Part shown: positions 19,959-28,215 of the stretch, piece by piece
Position numbering within the stretch: the stretch's first letter is position 1
Layout: each line of letters begins with the position of its first letter
Assembly (NCBI GenBank): GCA_004193205.1
Contig: RZUM01000006.1
Span: 186,001-250,000 of the forward strand
Length of the DNA: 64,000 bases
Origin: Gordonia sediminis
Lineage (GTDB): Bacteria > Actinomycetota > Actinomycetes > Mycobacteriales > Mycobacteriaceae
Direction: 5' to 3'
Notes under the pieces: model-generated
Seen by the model: only the letters and a program-made list of their open reading frames with translations
Told to the model about the DNA's origin: nothing
The model's database searches: none
Program-made: the position numbers and the translations under genes

Positions 19959-20011
19959 GGGACCTCCTGGTGATCGACGACGGGTGCTGCCTCGACCACT
20001 CGGCGTCATCG

Positions 20012-20058
20012 ACAAGCATTCGTCATTAACAAGCATTCGTCATTAACAAGCGTTCACC
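20012..20058. promoter_or_regulatory. Three tandem TetR-type boxes upstream of the acyl-CoA dehydrogenase operon
   Basis: A 17-bp unit ACAAGCATTCGTCATTA occurs at 20012-20028 and 20029-20045, with a third diverged copy from 20046 (ACAAGCGTTCACC). The core TTAACAAGCGTTCA (20043-20056) matches in 13 of 14 positions the reverse complement of a site before the SnoaL operon. Probable operator of the TetR encoded between the two operons. Confidence 0.65.
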
Positions 20059-20099
20059 AAGTAGAGCACTTCGCCGCCAGCACGTCAACGAACACACGA

Positions 20100-20702
20100 T
20101 CAGTCGGCGTGATATCCGACGAGATTCAACGCAAAGCGGCCGTAGTCCTCGGCCACCTCCTGGGCAGTCAGTGGGCCATCGGGCCGGAACCACAGCGGGA
20201 TCCCGGAACACATGGTCAGCACCGCCGTGACCGCCTCGTGCACCCGGGGGATCACGAAGATCCCCCGGTCGACACCTGCCTGGGCGAGCTCCACGAACAG
20301 CTGCTCCTGAGCATCACGGGAGCCGACCACCCGCTTGCGGTCGACGTCGTCGAGATAGCGCAGCTCGGTGTTGGCCACCAGGCATTCACGCGGCATGCGC
20401 GCCGCGAACAGTGCATGCGCGGCGACCGCCACCTCCCAGCGTCGTGCCGGATCGTCGCCGACCTTGCGCAGAGCGTTGCGGGTTGCGGTGAACTGGGCGT
20501 CACTGGCCGAGCGCAGGATCTCGACGAGCAGCTCGGACTTGCTCTCGAAGTGGTTGTAGACATTTGCCGCGCTACAACCTGCGCGGTTGCCGATGGTGCG
20601 CATCGTCGCCCCGTGGAATCCGGACCCGTAGAACTCGTCGAGCGCGGCGTCGACGATCCGATCCCGCACCGTCTGGGACTCCTTGGACGATCGAGTGTTC
20701 AT
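20100..20702 (-). CDS. TetR family transcriptional regulator
   Basis: The protein has 200 aa from the ATG at 20702; a GTG 66 bp upstream is an alternative. HTH: TVRDRIVDAALDEFYGSGFHGATMRTIGNRAGCSAANVYNHFESKSELL. The C-terminal ligand domain is similar in length to fatty-acid or CoA-responsive TetRs (TetR_C with LFAARMPRECLVANTELRYLD). It sits between the CoA-degradation operon and the SnoaL/DUF485/symporter operon, and matching boxes stand before both. It is the probable repressor of both, with an acyl-CoA or the transported acid as the inferred inducer. Confidence 0.9.
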   Translation of the reverse strand: MNTRSSKESQTVRDRIVDAALDEFYGSGFHGATMRTIGNRAGCSAANVYNHFESKSELLVEILRSASDAQFTATRNALRKVGDDPARRWEVAVAAHALFAARMPRECLVANTELRYLDDVDRKRVVGSRDAQEQLFVELAQAGVDRGIFVIPRVHEAVTAVLTMCSGIPLWFRPDGPLTAQEVAEDYGRFALNLVGYHAD

Positions 20703-20800
20703 GAACGCCCAGCGTAGCGCCCCGGCCGCGACCTGCTTGGAAGCGAAATCCGAATAGGCATTGACCACGCGAATACCGCCGGTCTATGGTCATCGTCACA

Positions 20801-20814
20801 TGAACGCTCGTTAA
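20801..20814. promoter_or_regulatory. TetR box before the SnoaL/DUF485/symporter operon
   Basis: TGAACGCTCGTTAA, the reverse complement of TTAACGAGCGTTCA, matches 13 of 14 bases of the box at 20043-20056. It lies between the TetR gene and the Shine-Dalgarno sequence (GGAGG) of the SnoaL gene. Confidence 0.6.
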
Positions 20815-20832
20815 TCACACGGAGGATGTTTC

Positions 20833-21327
20833 ATGACGATTCCGATCGACCACCCCCTGTCCGAGAGACTGACCCGCCTCGAAGATCTCGAGGCCATCCG
20901 CTCTCTCGACGCCCGCTATTGTCGCCACCTCGACGACGGCAACTGGGACGCGCTGATGGACCTGTTCACCGACGACGCCGAGTTCGACGGCCTGGCACAT
21001 CCACACGGCAAGGCAGAGATGCGCGACTTCTTCGCCGGCCTCGCCGACGCCGGACTCACCTCGTTCTGGCACTTCATCACCAATCTCGACATCGAACTCG
21101 ACGGTGACCGGGCGACCGTGCGGTCGTTCCTGTGGCAGCCGTGTGTCTCTGACGAAGTGGCCTCCATCGCCGCCGGTCGCTACACCGACCAGGCCGTCAA
21201 GGTCGACGGCCGCTGGCTCTATCGGGTCAAGCAGGTTCGCTTCCACTTCTTCGGCCCCCTCGAAAAGGGCTGGGATGAAAACTCTTTCGCGGTGGAATCC
21301 GCGCGGCTGGCGGCGGTGCGACCATGA
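20833..21327 (+). CDS. SnoaL-like / NTF2-fold protein
   Basis: The protein has 164 aa with the SnoaL_4 pattern: LEDLEAIRSLDARYCRHLDDGNWDALMDLFTDDAEFDG, then HFITNLDIELDGDRATVRSFLW and GRYTDQAVKVDGRWLYRVKQVRFHFFGPLEKGW. Such cone-shaped alpha+beta barrels act as small hydratases, isomerases or dehydratases; the Tyr-Arg, His and Asp residues of the pocket are present. GGAGG precedes the ATG. First gene of an operon with the DUF485 protein and a solute:sodium symporter. Confidence 0.82.
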   Translation: MTIPIDHPLSERLTRLEDLEAIRSLDARYCRHLDDGNWDALMDLFTDDAEFDGLAHPHGKAEMRDFFAGLADAGLTSFWHFITNLDIELDGDRATVRSFLWQPCVSDEVASIAAGRYTDQAVKVDGRWLYRVKQVRFHFFGPLEKGWDENSFAVESARLAAVRP

Positions 21328-21665
21328 CCGAGGTAGGAATCGAACACACCGATCACTGGACCGCCGCGCTGGCGCTACCGGAGGTGACGGAATTGCGCCG
21401 GCGCCGACGCCGCGTCACCGCCAGCCTGGGCCTCCTCACCGTCGCACTGTTCTCGTTGTTCATTGTCGGGTTCGCAGGCTTCCCGGATACGCTCGGCTCC
21501 ACCGACATCGCCGGTATCCCGCTGTCGCTGTGGTTGGCGCTGTCGGAGTTCGTGGGCGTGTGGATACTCGTGTACGCCTACTTTCGCCTGTCACGCACCT
21601 ACATCCAGCCCGCGGCCGACGCGGCGATCACGGCAGTCCTGATGCATACGGAGGTGATCCGATGA
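21324..21665 (+). CDS. DUF485 small membrane subunit
   Basis: The protein has 113 aa. A charged N-terminus with ELRRRRRRVT is followed by two hydrophobic helices (ASLGLLTVALFSLFIVGFAGF and LWLALSEFVGVWILVYAYFRL). This is the YjcH-like partner usually encoded directly before ActP/MctC-type symporters. It overlaps both neighbours by 4 bp (ATGA). Confidence 0.85.
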   Translation: MTEVGIEHTDHWTAALALPEVTELRRRRRRVTASLGLLTVALFSLFIVGFAGFPDTLGSTDIAGIPLSLWLALSEFVGVWILVYAYFRLSRTYIQPAADAAITAVLMHTEVIR

Positions 21666-23281
21666 ACGGCAGCACCGATTACCTGGCCATCGCGGTCTGC
21701 GTGGCCGTCATCTCGCTCACTCTGTGGGTGACCTTCGCGGCCGCCCGCCGTTCGCGCAGCGCCGACGGGTTCTTCGCGGCCGGCCGATCGATCACGAGCT
21801 GGCAGAACGGTTTCGCCATCTCCGGTGAGTTCATCTCCGCCGGCAGCTTCCTCGGCACCACCGGCCTGATCTTCTACAAGGGCGTCGACGGAACGGTCAT
21901 CCTGTTCACCTCGGTGATCTCGTTCCTGCCGGTGCTGTTCCTGTTGGCCGAGAAGATGCGCAACGTCGGCAAGTACACGATCGCCGATGTCCTGGTCTTC
22001 CGCACCGGAGCCCGGCGCGTGCGCGTCGCGGTGGCGTTGAGCACCGTTGCCACGTGCACCTTCGTCCTCCTGGCCCAGTTGGTCGCGGCCGGAACACTTC
22101 TCGAATCGGTGGCCGGCATCCCGTTCTGGGTATCGGTGTTGGTGGCCGGTTCTCTGATGGCCGTGTACGTCTTCGTCGGCGGCATGCTCGCGACGACCTG
22201 GGTCCAGGTCATCAAGTCGTCGATCCTCGCGGTCCTGGCGATCATCATCGGACTGGGTGTGCTGGCCAAGTTCGGGTTCAGCCTCCCGATCCTGCTGGAT
22301 GCCGCGGCCGCCCACGCCCCGGCCGGCGCCGCCATCCTGACGCCCGGACAGATCTTCGGGCACACCGGGCCTGTGAATCTGATCTCCTACGCGTTGACCT
22401 TCGCGCTGGGCACTGCCGGCATGGCGCACATCCTCATCCGGTTCTTCACGGTGCCGGAGGCGAGTACCGCGCGACGCTCGCTGGGCTGGACCGTCGCGCT
22501 GTGCAGCATGTTCTACCTGATCGTCATCCTCATGGGCTTCGGTGCGGCCGCTGTGCTGGGCGGTCACGCCGCCGACCGGGTCGGCGCAAGCGGCAATCTC
22601 GCCGCCCCGGCGCTGGTCACCGAACTCGGTGGCGGCGTGGGCACGATCGGCGGCTCGCTCGCGCTCGCCCTCGTGTCGGCGGTGGCATTCGCCTCGATCA
22701 TCGCGGTCGTCGCCGGGGTCGTCATCTCGGCGGCGGGGACGTTCGCCCGCGACGTCTGGCCCACGCTGAGCCGGTCACGTCACGCCAGCGGCGTCGGCGC
22801 AGAAGGCAGCCGCCTGGTCGACGACCAGACACAGGCCCTCGTCGCACGCTACGGTGCGGTTGCATTTAGCATCCTCGCGATCGGTTTGACGATGCTGATC
22901 GGTGACGACACCAACATCACCTATTTCATGGGCATGGCCTTCATGGTCGCGGCCAGTGCACATCTGCCCGCCTTGGTGCTGAGCTTGAACTGGCGGGGGT
23001 TCACCGCGTCTGGTGCGATGTGGGGAATCCTGGTAGGGCTGGTGTCGACCGTCGTCTCGCTGGCCTTCACCCCGGCCCTGTGGTTGGGCGAGGGTCCCGC
23101 ACCTCTGACAATCCAACTGCCCGTTGTCATCACCCTGCCGTTGAGCCTGGTGGCGTGCGTCGTCGCATCGATCATGTCGGAACGCCGCGGCCCGCGCACC
23201 CTGCTCGACGACGAGAAGTTCGCCGAGATGATCGTGCGGGCCGAGACCGGGCTCGGCGCCGAGGCGGCGACAGTGCACTGA
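21662..23281 (+). CDS. Solute:sodium symporter (ActP/MctC-like monocarboxylate permease)
   Basis: The protein has 539 aa with about 13 membrane helices. Typical SSS features are SADGFFAAGRSITSWQNGFAISGEFISAGSFLG near the N-terminus, the sodium-site region GTAGMAHILIRFFTVPEASTARRS, and ALALVSAVAFASIIAVVAGVVISAAG. ATG at 21662 overlaps the DUF485 stop. The family imports acetate, pyruvate, propionate and related acids. Co-regulation with the acyl-CoA ligase operon suggests uptake of the acid that the operon degrades. Confidence 0.9.
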   Translation: MNGSTDYLAIAVCVAVISLTLWVTFAAARRSRSADGFFAAGRSITSWQNGFAISGEFISAGSFLGTTGLIFYKGVDGTVILFTSVISFLPVLFLLAEKMRNVGKYTIADVLVFRTGARRVRVAVALSTVATCTFVLLAQLVAAGTLLESVAGIPFWVSVLVAGSLMAVYVFVGGMLATTWVQVIKSSILAVLAIIIGLGVLAKFGFSLPILLDAAAAHAPAGAAILTPGQIFGHTGPVNLISYALTFALGTAGMAHILIRFFTVPEASTARRSLGWTVALCSMFYLIVILMGFGAAAVLGGHAADRVGASGNLAAPALVTELGGGVGTIGGSLALALVSAVAFASIIAVVAGVVISAAGTFARDVWPTLSRSRHASGVGAEGSRLVDDQTQALVARYGAVAFSILAIGLTMLIGDDTNITYFMGMAFMVAASAHLPALVLSLNWRGFTASGAMWGILVGLVSTVVSLAFTPALWLGEGPAPLTIQLPVVITLPLSLVACVVASIMSERRGPRTLLDDEKFAEMIVRAETGLGAEAATVH

Positions 23282-23303
23282 ACACCCGCCCGACATGACC
23301 GTG

Positions 23304-23333
23304 GGGTGGCGCGACGACGAGGTCGCGCCACCC
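23304..23333 (+). terminator. Hairpin after the symporter gene
   Basis: A 12-bp perfect stem, GGGTGGCGCGAC (23304-23315) paired with GTCGCGCCACCC (23322-23333), has a 6-base loop. It lies 22 bp after the symporter stop and before tpx. A weak T-rich stretch follows. Confidence 0.65.
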
Positions 23334-23418
23334 ACTCGTGTTTGCGATTCGAGGTTGATCGGTACATAACGGCATGTCCGACTCGACGCTGCTCTACGGC
23401 ATTGGCACAATGTGACGC

Positions 23419-23910
23419 ATGGCACAGACAAAGCTAGGCGGCACCGTTACCAACACCAGTGGAGAGTTGCCCGCTGTCGGATCATCAGCACCGGCCTTCA
23501 CTTTGGTCGGCATGGACCTCGGCACCGTCAACAGCGACCAATTCGCGGCGAAGCCCTTGTTGCTGAACATCTTTCCCTCGATCGACACAGGCGTCTGCGC
23601 AGCCAGTGTGCGGACATTCAACGAGCGGGCCGCCACCACGGGCGCAACCGTGCTCTGCGTTTCGCACGATCTTCCGTTCGCCCAGCAGCGGTTCTGCGGA
23701 GCAGAAGGCATCAGCGACGTCGTGGTGGCGTCCGCATTCCGCAGCAGCTTCGGCGATGACTACGGAGTCACGATCGCCGATGGCCCCATGGAGGGGTTGC
23801 TGGCGCGTGCGGTCGTAGTGGTCGGCGCCGACGGCGACGTCATTTATACCGAGTTGGTGCCGGAGATCACCCAGGAACCCGACTACGACTCGGCGCTGGG
23901 ATCACTCTGA
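23419..23910 (+). CDS. tpx: Thiol peroxidase (atypical 2-Cys peroxiredoxin)
   Basis: Reduces hydrogen peroxide and alkyl hydroperoxides with thioredoxin as electron donor. It has 163 aa. Peroxidatic Cys60 is in [14 protein letters not shown] and resolving Cys93 in [10 protein letters not shown], the same positions as in mycobacterial Tpx; the catalytic Thr is at T57. The N-terminal [17 protein letters not shown] is typical. It appears to be a single-gene unit between a terminator and a convergent hydrolase gene. Confidence 0.95.
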   Translation: MAQTKLGGTVTNTSGELPAVGSSAPAFTLVGMDLGTVNSDQFAAKPLLLNIFPSIDTGVCAASVRTFNERAATTGATVLCVSHDLPFAQQRFCGAEGISDVVVASAFRSSFGDDYGVTIADGPMEGLLARAVVVVGADGDVIYTELVPEITQEPDYDSALGSL

Positions 23911-23922
23911 TTCCGGGCTGAG

Positions 23923-25128
23923 TCACCGGGCGGCACCGGCGGTCACCTCACTCGAACAGCTGACATACGCACCCAGTTCGGCAAACGTGTCGGCCACCCA
24001 GTCGGCGACGAAACTGCCGACGTGACCCAGGTCGTCGAGACCGATGTGTTCGGCGCCGCCCTCCTCGGGGGTGAAGATCCGCAGCTCCCGCTTCGGACTG
24101 TTGACCGCCTGATCGTAGGAGCGCTGAGCCATCTCGACCGGGATCTGCCGATCGTTGGCGCCGTGCGCAATCAGGAACGGAACGGTGATGTGCTCGACCA
24201 CACCGTCGAGGTGGACGTCGTCGGCCTTGTCCAGAAAGGTATCGAGGTCGGTCTCACCCCAGACCCACATGACGTGATCCCAGTAGTGCGGCACCGGACG
24301 CTCGCCCTCCCGTTCGACGCGCCGACGCTGCACCTTGCCCCAGTTGTGGTTGGCGCCCCACGCGACACAGAGTGCGAGCCGCTTCTCGAACGCCGCGGCG
24401 CGCGGCGCGTAGTAGCCACCGAGCGACCACCCGACGATGCCGATGCGTCCCGGATCGATGGTCGGGTCATTCTCGAGGAAGTCGACACACGCGGCGGCCC
24501 ATTCCTCGGTGTTCACCTGCGAGGTCAGTCCCTGCTTGCGTAACGCCTCACCCGATCCCGGGGTGTCGACCATCAGCGTCGCGATACCGCGAGCGGCGAG
24601 CTCAGCGCCGTGCTCGGACAGGTATTGGTGTTCCTTGGTGCTGTCCAGGCCGTTCCACATGATCATCGCAGGCATGGGGCGACCGTCGGTGTTCGCCGGC
24701 CGTGTGTAGTAGGCCGGGAGAGTGGTGTCGCGGAAGGGGATCTCGACGCGACGGGTCAGCGGGTCGTTGAGCTCGAAGGAGCGTTCCAGTAGATCCATGC
24801 AGCGCTGATAGGTGCCCGCGCGCTCCGGGGTGCCTGCCTTCTGCATGCGCTCGGCGGTGATCAGGTAGCTGGCTGCACGGGCATATGCCTGCCCGGCGGT
24901 CCGGTTGTGGCCCTTGCGCTCGTCGTCCTGCGCGGACGCGACGAGCCGGTCGACCATGTCGGTCCAGGTCCGCAGGAAGTCCTCGGTACCGGTGTCCTCG
25001 TCGCCCGAGGCGATGCCGAGCAGCGGACGGCAGGCCCGATCGACCTCGTCGATCCGGCCCATGCTGTTCAGCGTGCCGACGACGGCGAAGTTCCAAACGT
25101 AGTTGTGGTCTTTGAAATACTCGAACAT
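23923..25128 (-). CDS. Alpha/beta hydrolase, FrsA/dihydroxypseudooxynicotine-hydrolase type
   Basis: The protein has 401 aa. A helical N-terminal domain of about 130 residues precedes a hydrolase domain with MWNGLDSTKEH, nucleophile elbow GWSLGGYYAPR, AWGANHNWG, acid AHGANDRQIP and His in GAEHIGLDD. This layout is shared by FrsA-like enzymes, including the C-C bond hydrolase of nicotine breakdown. As the last gene of the ring-cleavage operon it probably splits the C-C bond of the meta-cleavage product, in place of the usual smaller MCP hydrolase. That role is inferred from context. Confidence 0.82.
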   Translation of the reverse strand: MFEYFKDHNYVWNFAVVGTLNSMGRIDEVDRACRPLLGIASGDEDTGTEDFLRTWTDMVDRLVASAQDDERKGHNRTAGQAYARAASYLITAERMQKAGTPERAGTYQRCMDLLERSFELNDPLTRRVEIPFRDTTLPAYYTRPANTDGRPMPAMIMWNGLDSTKEHQYLSEHGAELAARGIATLMVDTPGSGEALRKQGLTSQVNTEEWAAACVDFLENDPTIDPGRIGIVGWSLGGYYAPRAAAFEKRLALCVAWGANHNWGKVQRRRVEREGERPVPHYWDHVMWVWGETDLDTFLDKADDVHLDGVVEHITVPFLIAHGANDRQIPVEMAQRSYDQAVNSPKRELRIFTPEEGGAEHIGLDDLGHVGSFVADWVADTFAELGAYVSCSSEVTAGAAR

Positions 25129-25173
25129 TTCGATTGCTCCTGTTGTTGCAGTGGTATTGGCTGATCGCGCGGA

Positions 25174-26172
25174 TCAGCGGATGGCGATCGGGTTGATGGG
25201 TGAGCCGACGGCGCCGGTGATGGGCAGCGGGGGCGCGGCGAGCATGAACTCGAACCGACTGTCGGCGGCGCACGCCGCGGCCAACGCATCGAGGTTCCAC
25301 ATCTCTCCCACGTAGAGCCCGATGTGCGGGATCACCACCTGATGCAGCGGCTGGAAGGCGACGTCGAACTCATTCGGACGGACCTCGAAACCCCAGGTGT
25401 CGGTGGCTATCCCGGCAATCTCATGATCGTGCAGCCAGTCCGCCGTGGTGAACGAGAGACCGGGTGCCGCCCCACCTGCGTAGTCGCCCCACCCATCGCG
25501 CAGGGCGCGGGTGAGTTGCCCGGTCCGCACGACTACGAAGTCGGCGCGACCGACTGTCGCGCTCGCTCCCTGAGCGGCGATCGTTTCATCCAGGTGTTCC
25601 GGCGTGATCGCGAATCCGTCCGGGAGTTCGCCGTCGGTGCCGACGATCCGGCCGACGTCGAGCAGAACCCCGCGGCCCACCATCCGGTCGGCGGCGGTCT
25701 CGATGCCGGTGACGTGGTCCCCTCCGGAGGTCACCACCGCACCCGAGCGACGTCCGTTCCACGCTCGTCCGTGATCGAAGATGTGCCCCAGTCCATCCCA
25801 CTGGGTGGAGCACTGCAGCGGCATCGCGATCACATCGTCGGCGCCGCCCAGTCCGTGGGGGAAACCCTGGATGCCGGCCTCGGCCTCGATGCCGGTGTCG
25901 AGCATGGTGTGCACCGGATTGGTGCGTCGGCGCCAGCCCTTCTGCGGTCCATTCATATCGAATGGCAGAGCGAGACTGAGGGTTTCACCGGTCTTCACCA
26001 GTCCGGCCGCGCGGACACGATCGGCGTCGGTGAGATGGTTGAGCGTGCCGTGCACGTCGTCGGCACCCCAGCGTCCCCAGTTCGAGCAGCGTTGTGCCGC
26101 CGCGGCGATGGCGCCCTCCGGATCGGTCCGGTCGGGCGCGGTGGTCGACGATGTGGTGGTGTCAGTGGACAT
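25174..26172 (-). CDS. Cyclase-family metal-dependent hydrolase (kynurenine formamidase-like fold)
   Basis: The protein has 332 aa. It shows the cyclase-family core WGADDVHGTLNHLT, metal-site segment STQWDGLGHIF and later GWGDYAGGAAPGLSFTTADWLHDHEIAGIATDTWGFEV. The metal motif differs from the classical HxGTHxDxPxH by reading STQWDGLGH. The start at 26172 follows AGGAG and overlaps the FAH gene end by 11 bp. Family members hydrolyse amides or lactones; this branch often sits in aromatic degradation clusters with unclear chemistry. Confidence 0.82.
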   Translation of the reverse strand: MSTDTTTSSTTAPDRTDPEGAIAAAAQRCSNWGRWGADDVHGTLNHLTDADRVRAAGLVKTGETLSLALPFDMNGPQKGWRRRTNPVHTMLDTGIEAEAGIQGFPHGLGGADDVIAMPLQCSTQWDGLGHIFDHGRAWNGRRSGAVVTSGGDHVTGIETAADRMVGRGVLLDVGRIVGTDGELPDGFAITPEHLDETIAAQGASATVGRADFVVVRTGQLTRALRDGWGDYAGGAAPGLSFTTADWLHDHEIAGIATDTWGFEVRPNEFDVAFQPLHQVVIPHIGLYVGEMWNLDALAAACAADSRFEFMLAAPPLPITGAVGSPINPIAIR

Positions 26173-27190
26173 GGAGATCTCCTGTGATGGCGGACGCCGC
26201 GAGTGCACGCGCAGCATGCTCGTCCCGGCGGCGATGCTGTTCGGTCATCCGGGGGGCCGGCAATTCGGTCGGGGTCGGGCGCGGCTCACCGACGACGTTG
26301 CGCAACGTACCGATGCCCTCCACGGTCAGCTCCACCACATCCCCGGCCTTCAGTGGGACCGGGTCCAGACCGCCACGGCGGCCCCACAGTTCGGCCAGGC
26401 ATCCGCCGTTGCCGACCGTGCCGGAGCCGAGGATGTCCCCGGGCCGGACCGAGCTGGCGCGGGATGCGAACGCGATCATCACCGGGAACGACCAGCCCAT
26501 GTTGGTGGTGACATCGGAGCCGATGAGCTCGCCGTTGATCCGTGCCGTGCAGGCGAGTTCGAGGAAACCGTCGGCATCGCACCGGTCGGCGAACTCGTCG
26601 GCGGTCACGATGACCGGACCCACTGTGTTGGCGAAGTCCTTGCCCTTGGCCGGGCCGAGCCCGATCTCCATCTCACGCTTCTGCAGATCACGCGCGGACC
26701 AGTCGTTGAGGATGGTGTAGCCGAAGATGTGCTGGGCGGCCGACGCGATGCTGATGTCGGTGCCGGCGGCGCCGACGACGGCGGCCACCTCGAGTTCGAA
26801 ATCCAACTGCGCACACCCGCCGGGGGCCGACACGACGGCCTCGGGTCCGCTGACCGTGTAGGGATTGGTGAAGTAGAAATGCGGTGCGTCACACCACGCC
26901 TCGGGCACACCGGCCGCGTCGTCGATCGCGACCCGGACACCTTCGACGTGTTCGGCGAAGGTGACGAAGTCACGGATCGTGGGGGGCTGCAGGGGTGCCT
27001 CGAATATCACGTCTGCCCGGGAGATGACGCGGCCGTTGTCCACGGCGCGAGCACCTTCCGCGAGGGCCGAGTCGAGTCCTCCGCGGACCACGTCGAGCAT
27101 CGTCCGGTCTTGTTCCAGCAGGTGAACGGTGTCGTCTGCGACCACCGCCGCCCGTGCTGCGCCGTCGATGGTGACGGTTGCGAATTTCAT
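26162..27190 (-). CDS. Fumarylacetoacetate hydrolase-family protein
   Basis: The protein has 342 aa. The FAH fold is shown by RDFVTFAEHVEGVR, FYFTNPYTVSGPE, the acidic metal-binding motif LDFELEVAAVVG, GYTILNDWSARDLQKREM and KGKDFANTVGP. The FAH superfamily contains hydrolases of fumarylpyruvate-type diketo acids and hydratases or decarboxylases of meta-cleavage pathways. It lies directly after the extradiol dioxygenase gene (13 bp), so it acts on the ring-opened product or its derivative. Confidence 0.88.
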   Translation of the reverse strand: MKFATVTIDGAARAAVVADDTVHLLEQDRTMLDVVRGGLDSALAEGARAVDNGRVISRADVIFEAPLQPPTIRDFVTFAEHVEGVRVAIDDAAGVPEAWCDAPHFYFTNPYTVSGPEAVVSAPGGCAQLDFELEVAAVVGAAGTDISIASAAQHIFGYTILNDWSARDLQKREMEIGLGPAKGKDFANTVGPVIVTADEFADRCDADGFLELACTARINGELIGSDVTTNMGWSFPVMIAFASRASSVRPGDILGSGTVGNGGCLAELWGRRGGLDPVPLKAGDVVELTVEGIGTLRNVVGEPRPTPTELPAPRMTEQHRRRDEHAARALAASAITGDLHVH

Positions 27191-27203
27191 GGTGTTCCCT
27201 TCC

Positions 27204-28181
27204 TCAGACGGGCGGTGCGACGAAGAGGCCCTTGTCGGGATCGTTGAACGATCTGCTGGCCACGAATTCGTTCATGGCATTGGCCGTTCCCCACTGGTCG
27301 GCCACCTCCGGGTTGGTGAAGTCGTAGAGATGCGGGTGCCAGGTGTCCTCGTCGAGAACCTCGAGTTCGGTGGTGTACTCCATCGTGTTCCCGTTGGGAT
27401 CGAGGAAGTAGGAGAAGGTGTTGCTGCCGGCCATGTGTCGGCCGGGTCCCCAGATCTTCTCCGCGCCCGATCGCAGCAACCGGCCGGTGCCGCGCATGTA
27501 CTCGTCGAGTCCCCGCAGTTCGAACGACGCGTGATGCAGTGCCACGTGGGGTCCCCGCGCGATCGCGAGTGAATGGTGGGCGGTGTTGGTGCGCATGAAC
27601 CACATCATCCGACCCATGCGTGGGTGCATGAGGATGTCGGACACGCGGAATCCGAAGTGGCGCTCGTAGAATGCGACGGTCTTCTCCGGGTCGGGGCTGT
27701 TGATGACGACGTGCGACAGCTTGACCGGGATCGATTCGCCCTCTTCCACCTTCCGGTGCGTGCGCACGGCCACGTCGGCGGAGATCTCGATGGCCCGTCC
27801 GTCGATATCAAAGAAGCGGAATCCGTAACCGCCACCAGGGGTCTGGAGCGGGCCCGGTTCGCCGACGAGGTCGACGCCGCCACGTCCCAGACGCAGCGCC
27901 AGGTCGTCGACGGACTTGTTGTCGGCGGCGCCGAAGGAGATGAGGTCGAGGCGCTTGTCGGCGGACTTGCGCACGCGCACCGCATACCTTTCGGGCGATC
28001 CCTCCGCGGCGAGGTAGGTCACGTCGCCGTCGGTACCGACCTCGGTGAGTCCCCAGTGATTCGTGTAGAACTCGATCTGGTGGTCGTAGTCGGGGACGGC
28101 GATCCCGACATGACGCAAATGGGTGAACGCGTAGTCCGCGGGTGCATCGGGTGCGGGTTCGTGAATGGTCTCGGTGGTCAT
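27204..28181 (-). CDS. Extradiol ring-cleavage dioxygenase (VOC type)
   Basis: Type I extradiol enzyme of 325 aa with two VOC modules. The metal facial triad is visible in the C-terminal module: His157 (KLSHVVINSP), a His at 216/217 (ALHHASFEL) and Glu268 (NTMEYTTE). It cleaves a catecholic ring next to the hydroxyls with O2 and Fe(II). The start at 28181 follows GGAG; the longer upstream frame is shadow sequence. It sits between the FAD hydroxylase and the FAH protein, which fits hydroxylation, cleavage and further breakdown. Confidence 0.92.
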   Translation of the reverse strand: MTTETIHEPAPDAPADYAFTHLRHVGIAVPDYDHQIEFYTNHWGLTEVGTDGDVTYLAAEGSPERYAVRVRKSADKRLDLISFGAADNKSVDDLALRLGRGGVDLVGEPGPLQTPGGGYGFRFFDIDGRAIEISADVAVRTHRKVEEGESIPVKLSHVVINSPDPEKTVAFYERHFGFRVSDILMHPRMGRMMWFMRTNTAHHSLAIARGPHVALHHASFELRGLDEYMRGTGRLLRSGAEKIWGPGRHMAGSNTFSYFLDPNGNTMEYTTELEVLDEDTWHPHLYDFTNPEVADQWGTANAMNEFVASRSFNDPDKGLFVAPPV

Positions 28182-28215
28182 GGCGATCTCCAGTTCTGCT
28201 GTGGCAGTGGTCAGG

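Noticed and set aside
21599-22567. Minus-strand 322-codon frame within the symporter region
   Set aside because: Composition is typical of reverse-strand shadows (His, Asp, Arg, Gln, Gly); the symporter frame is clearly real.
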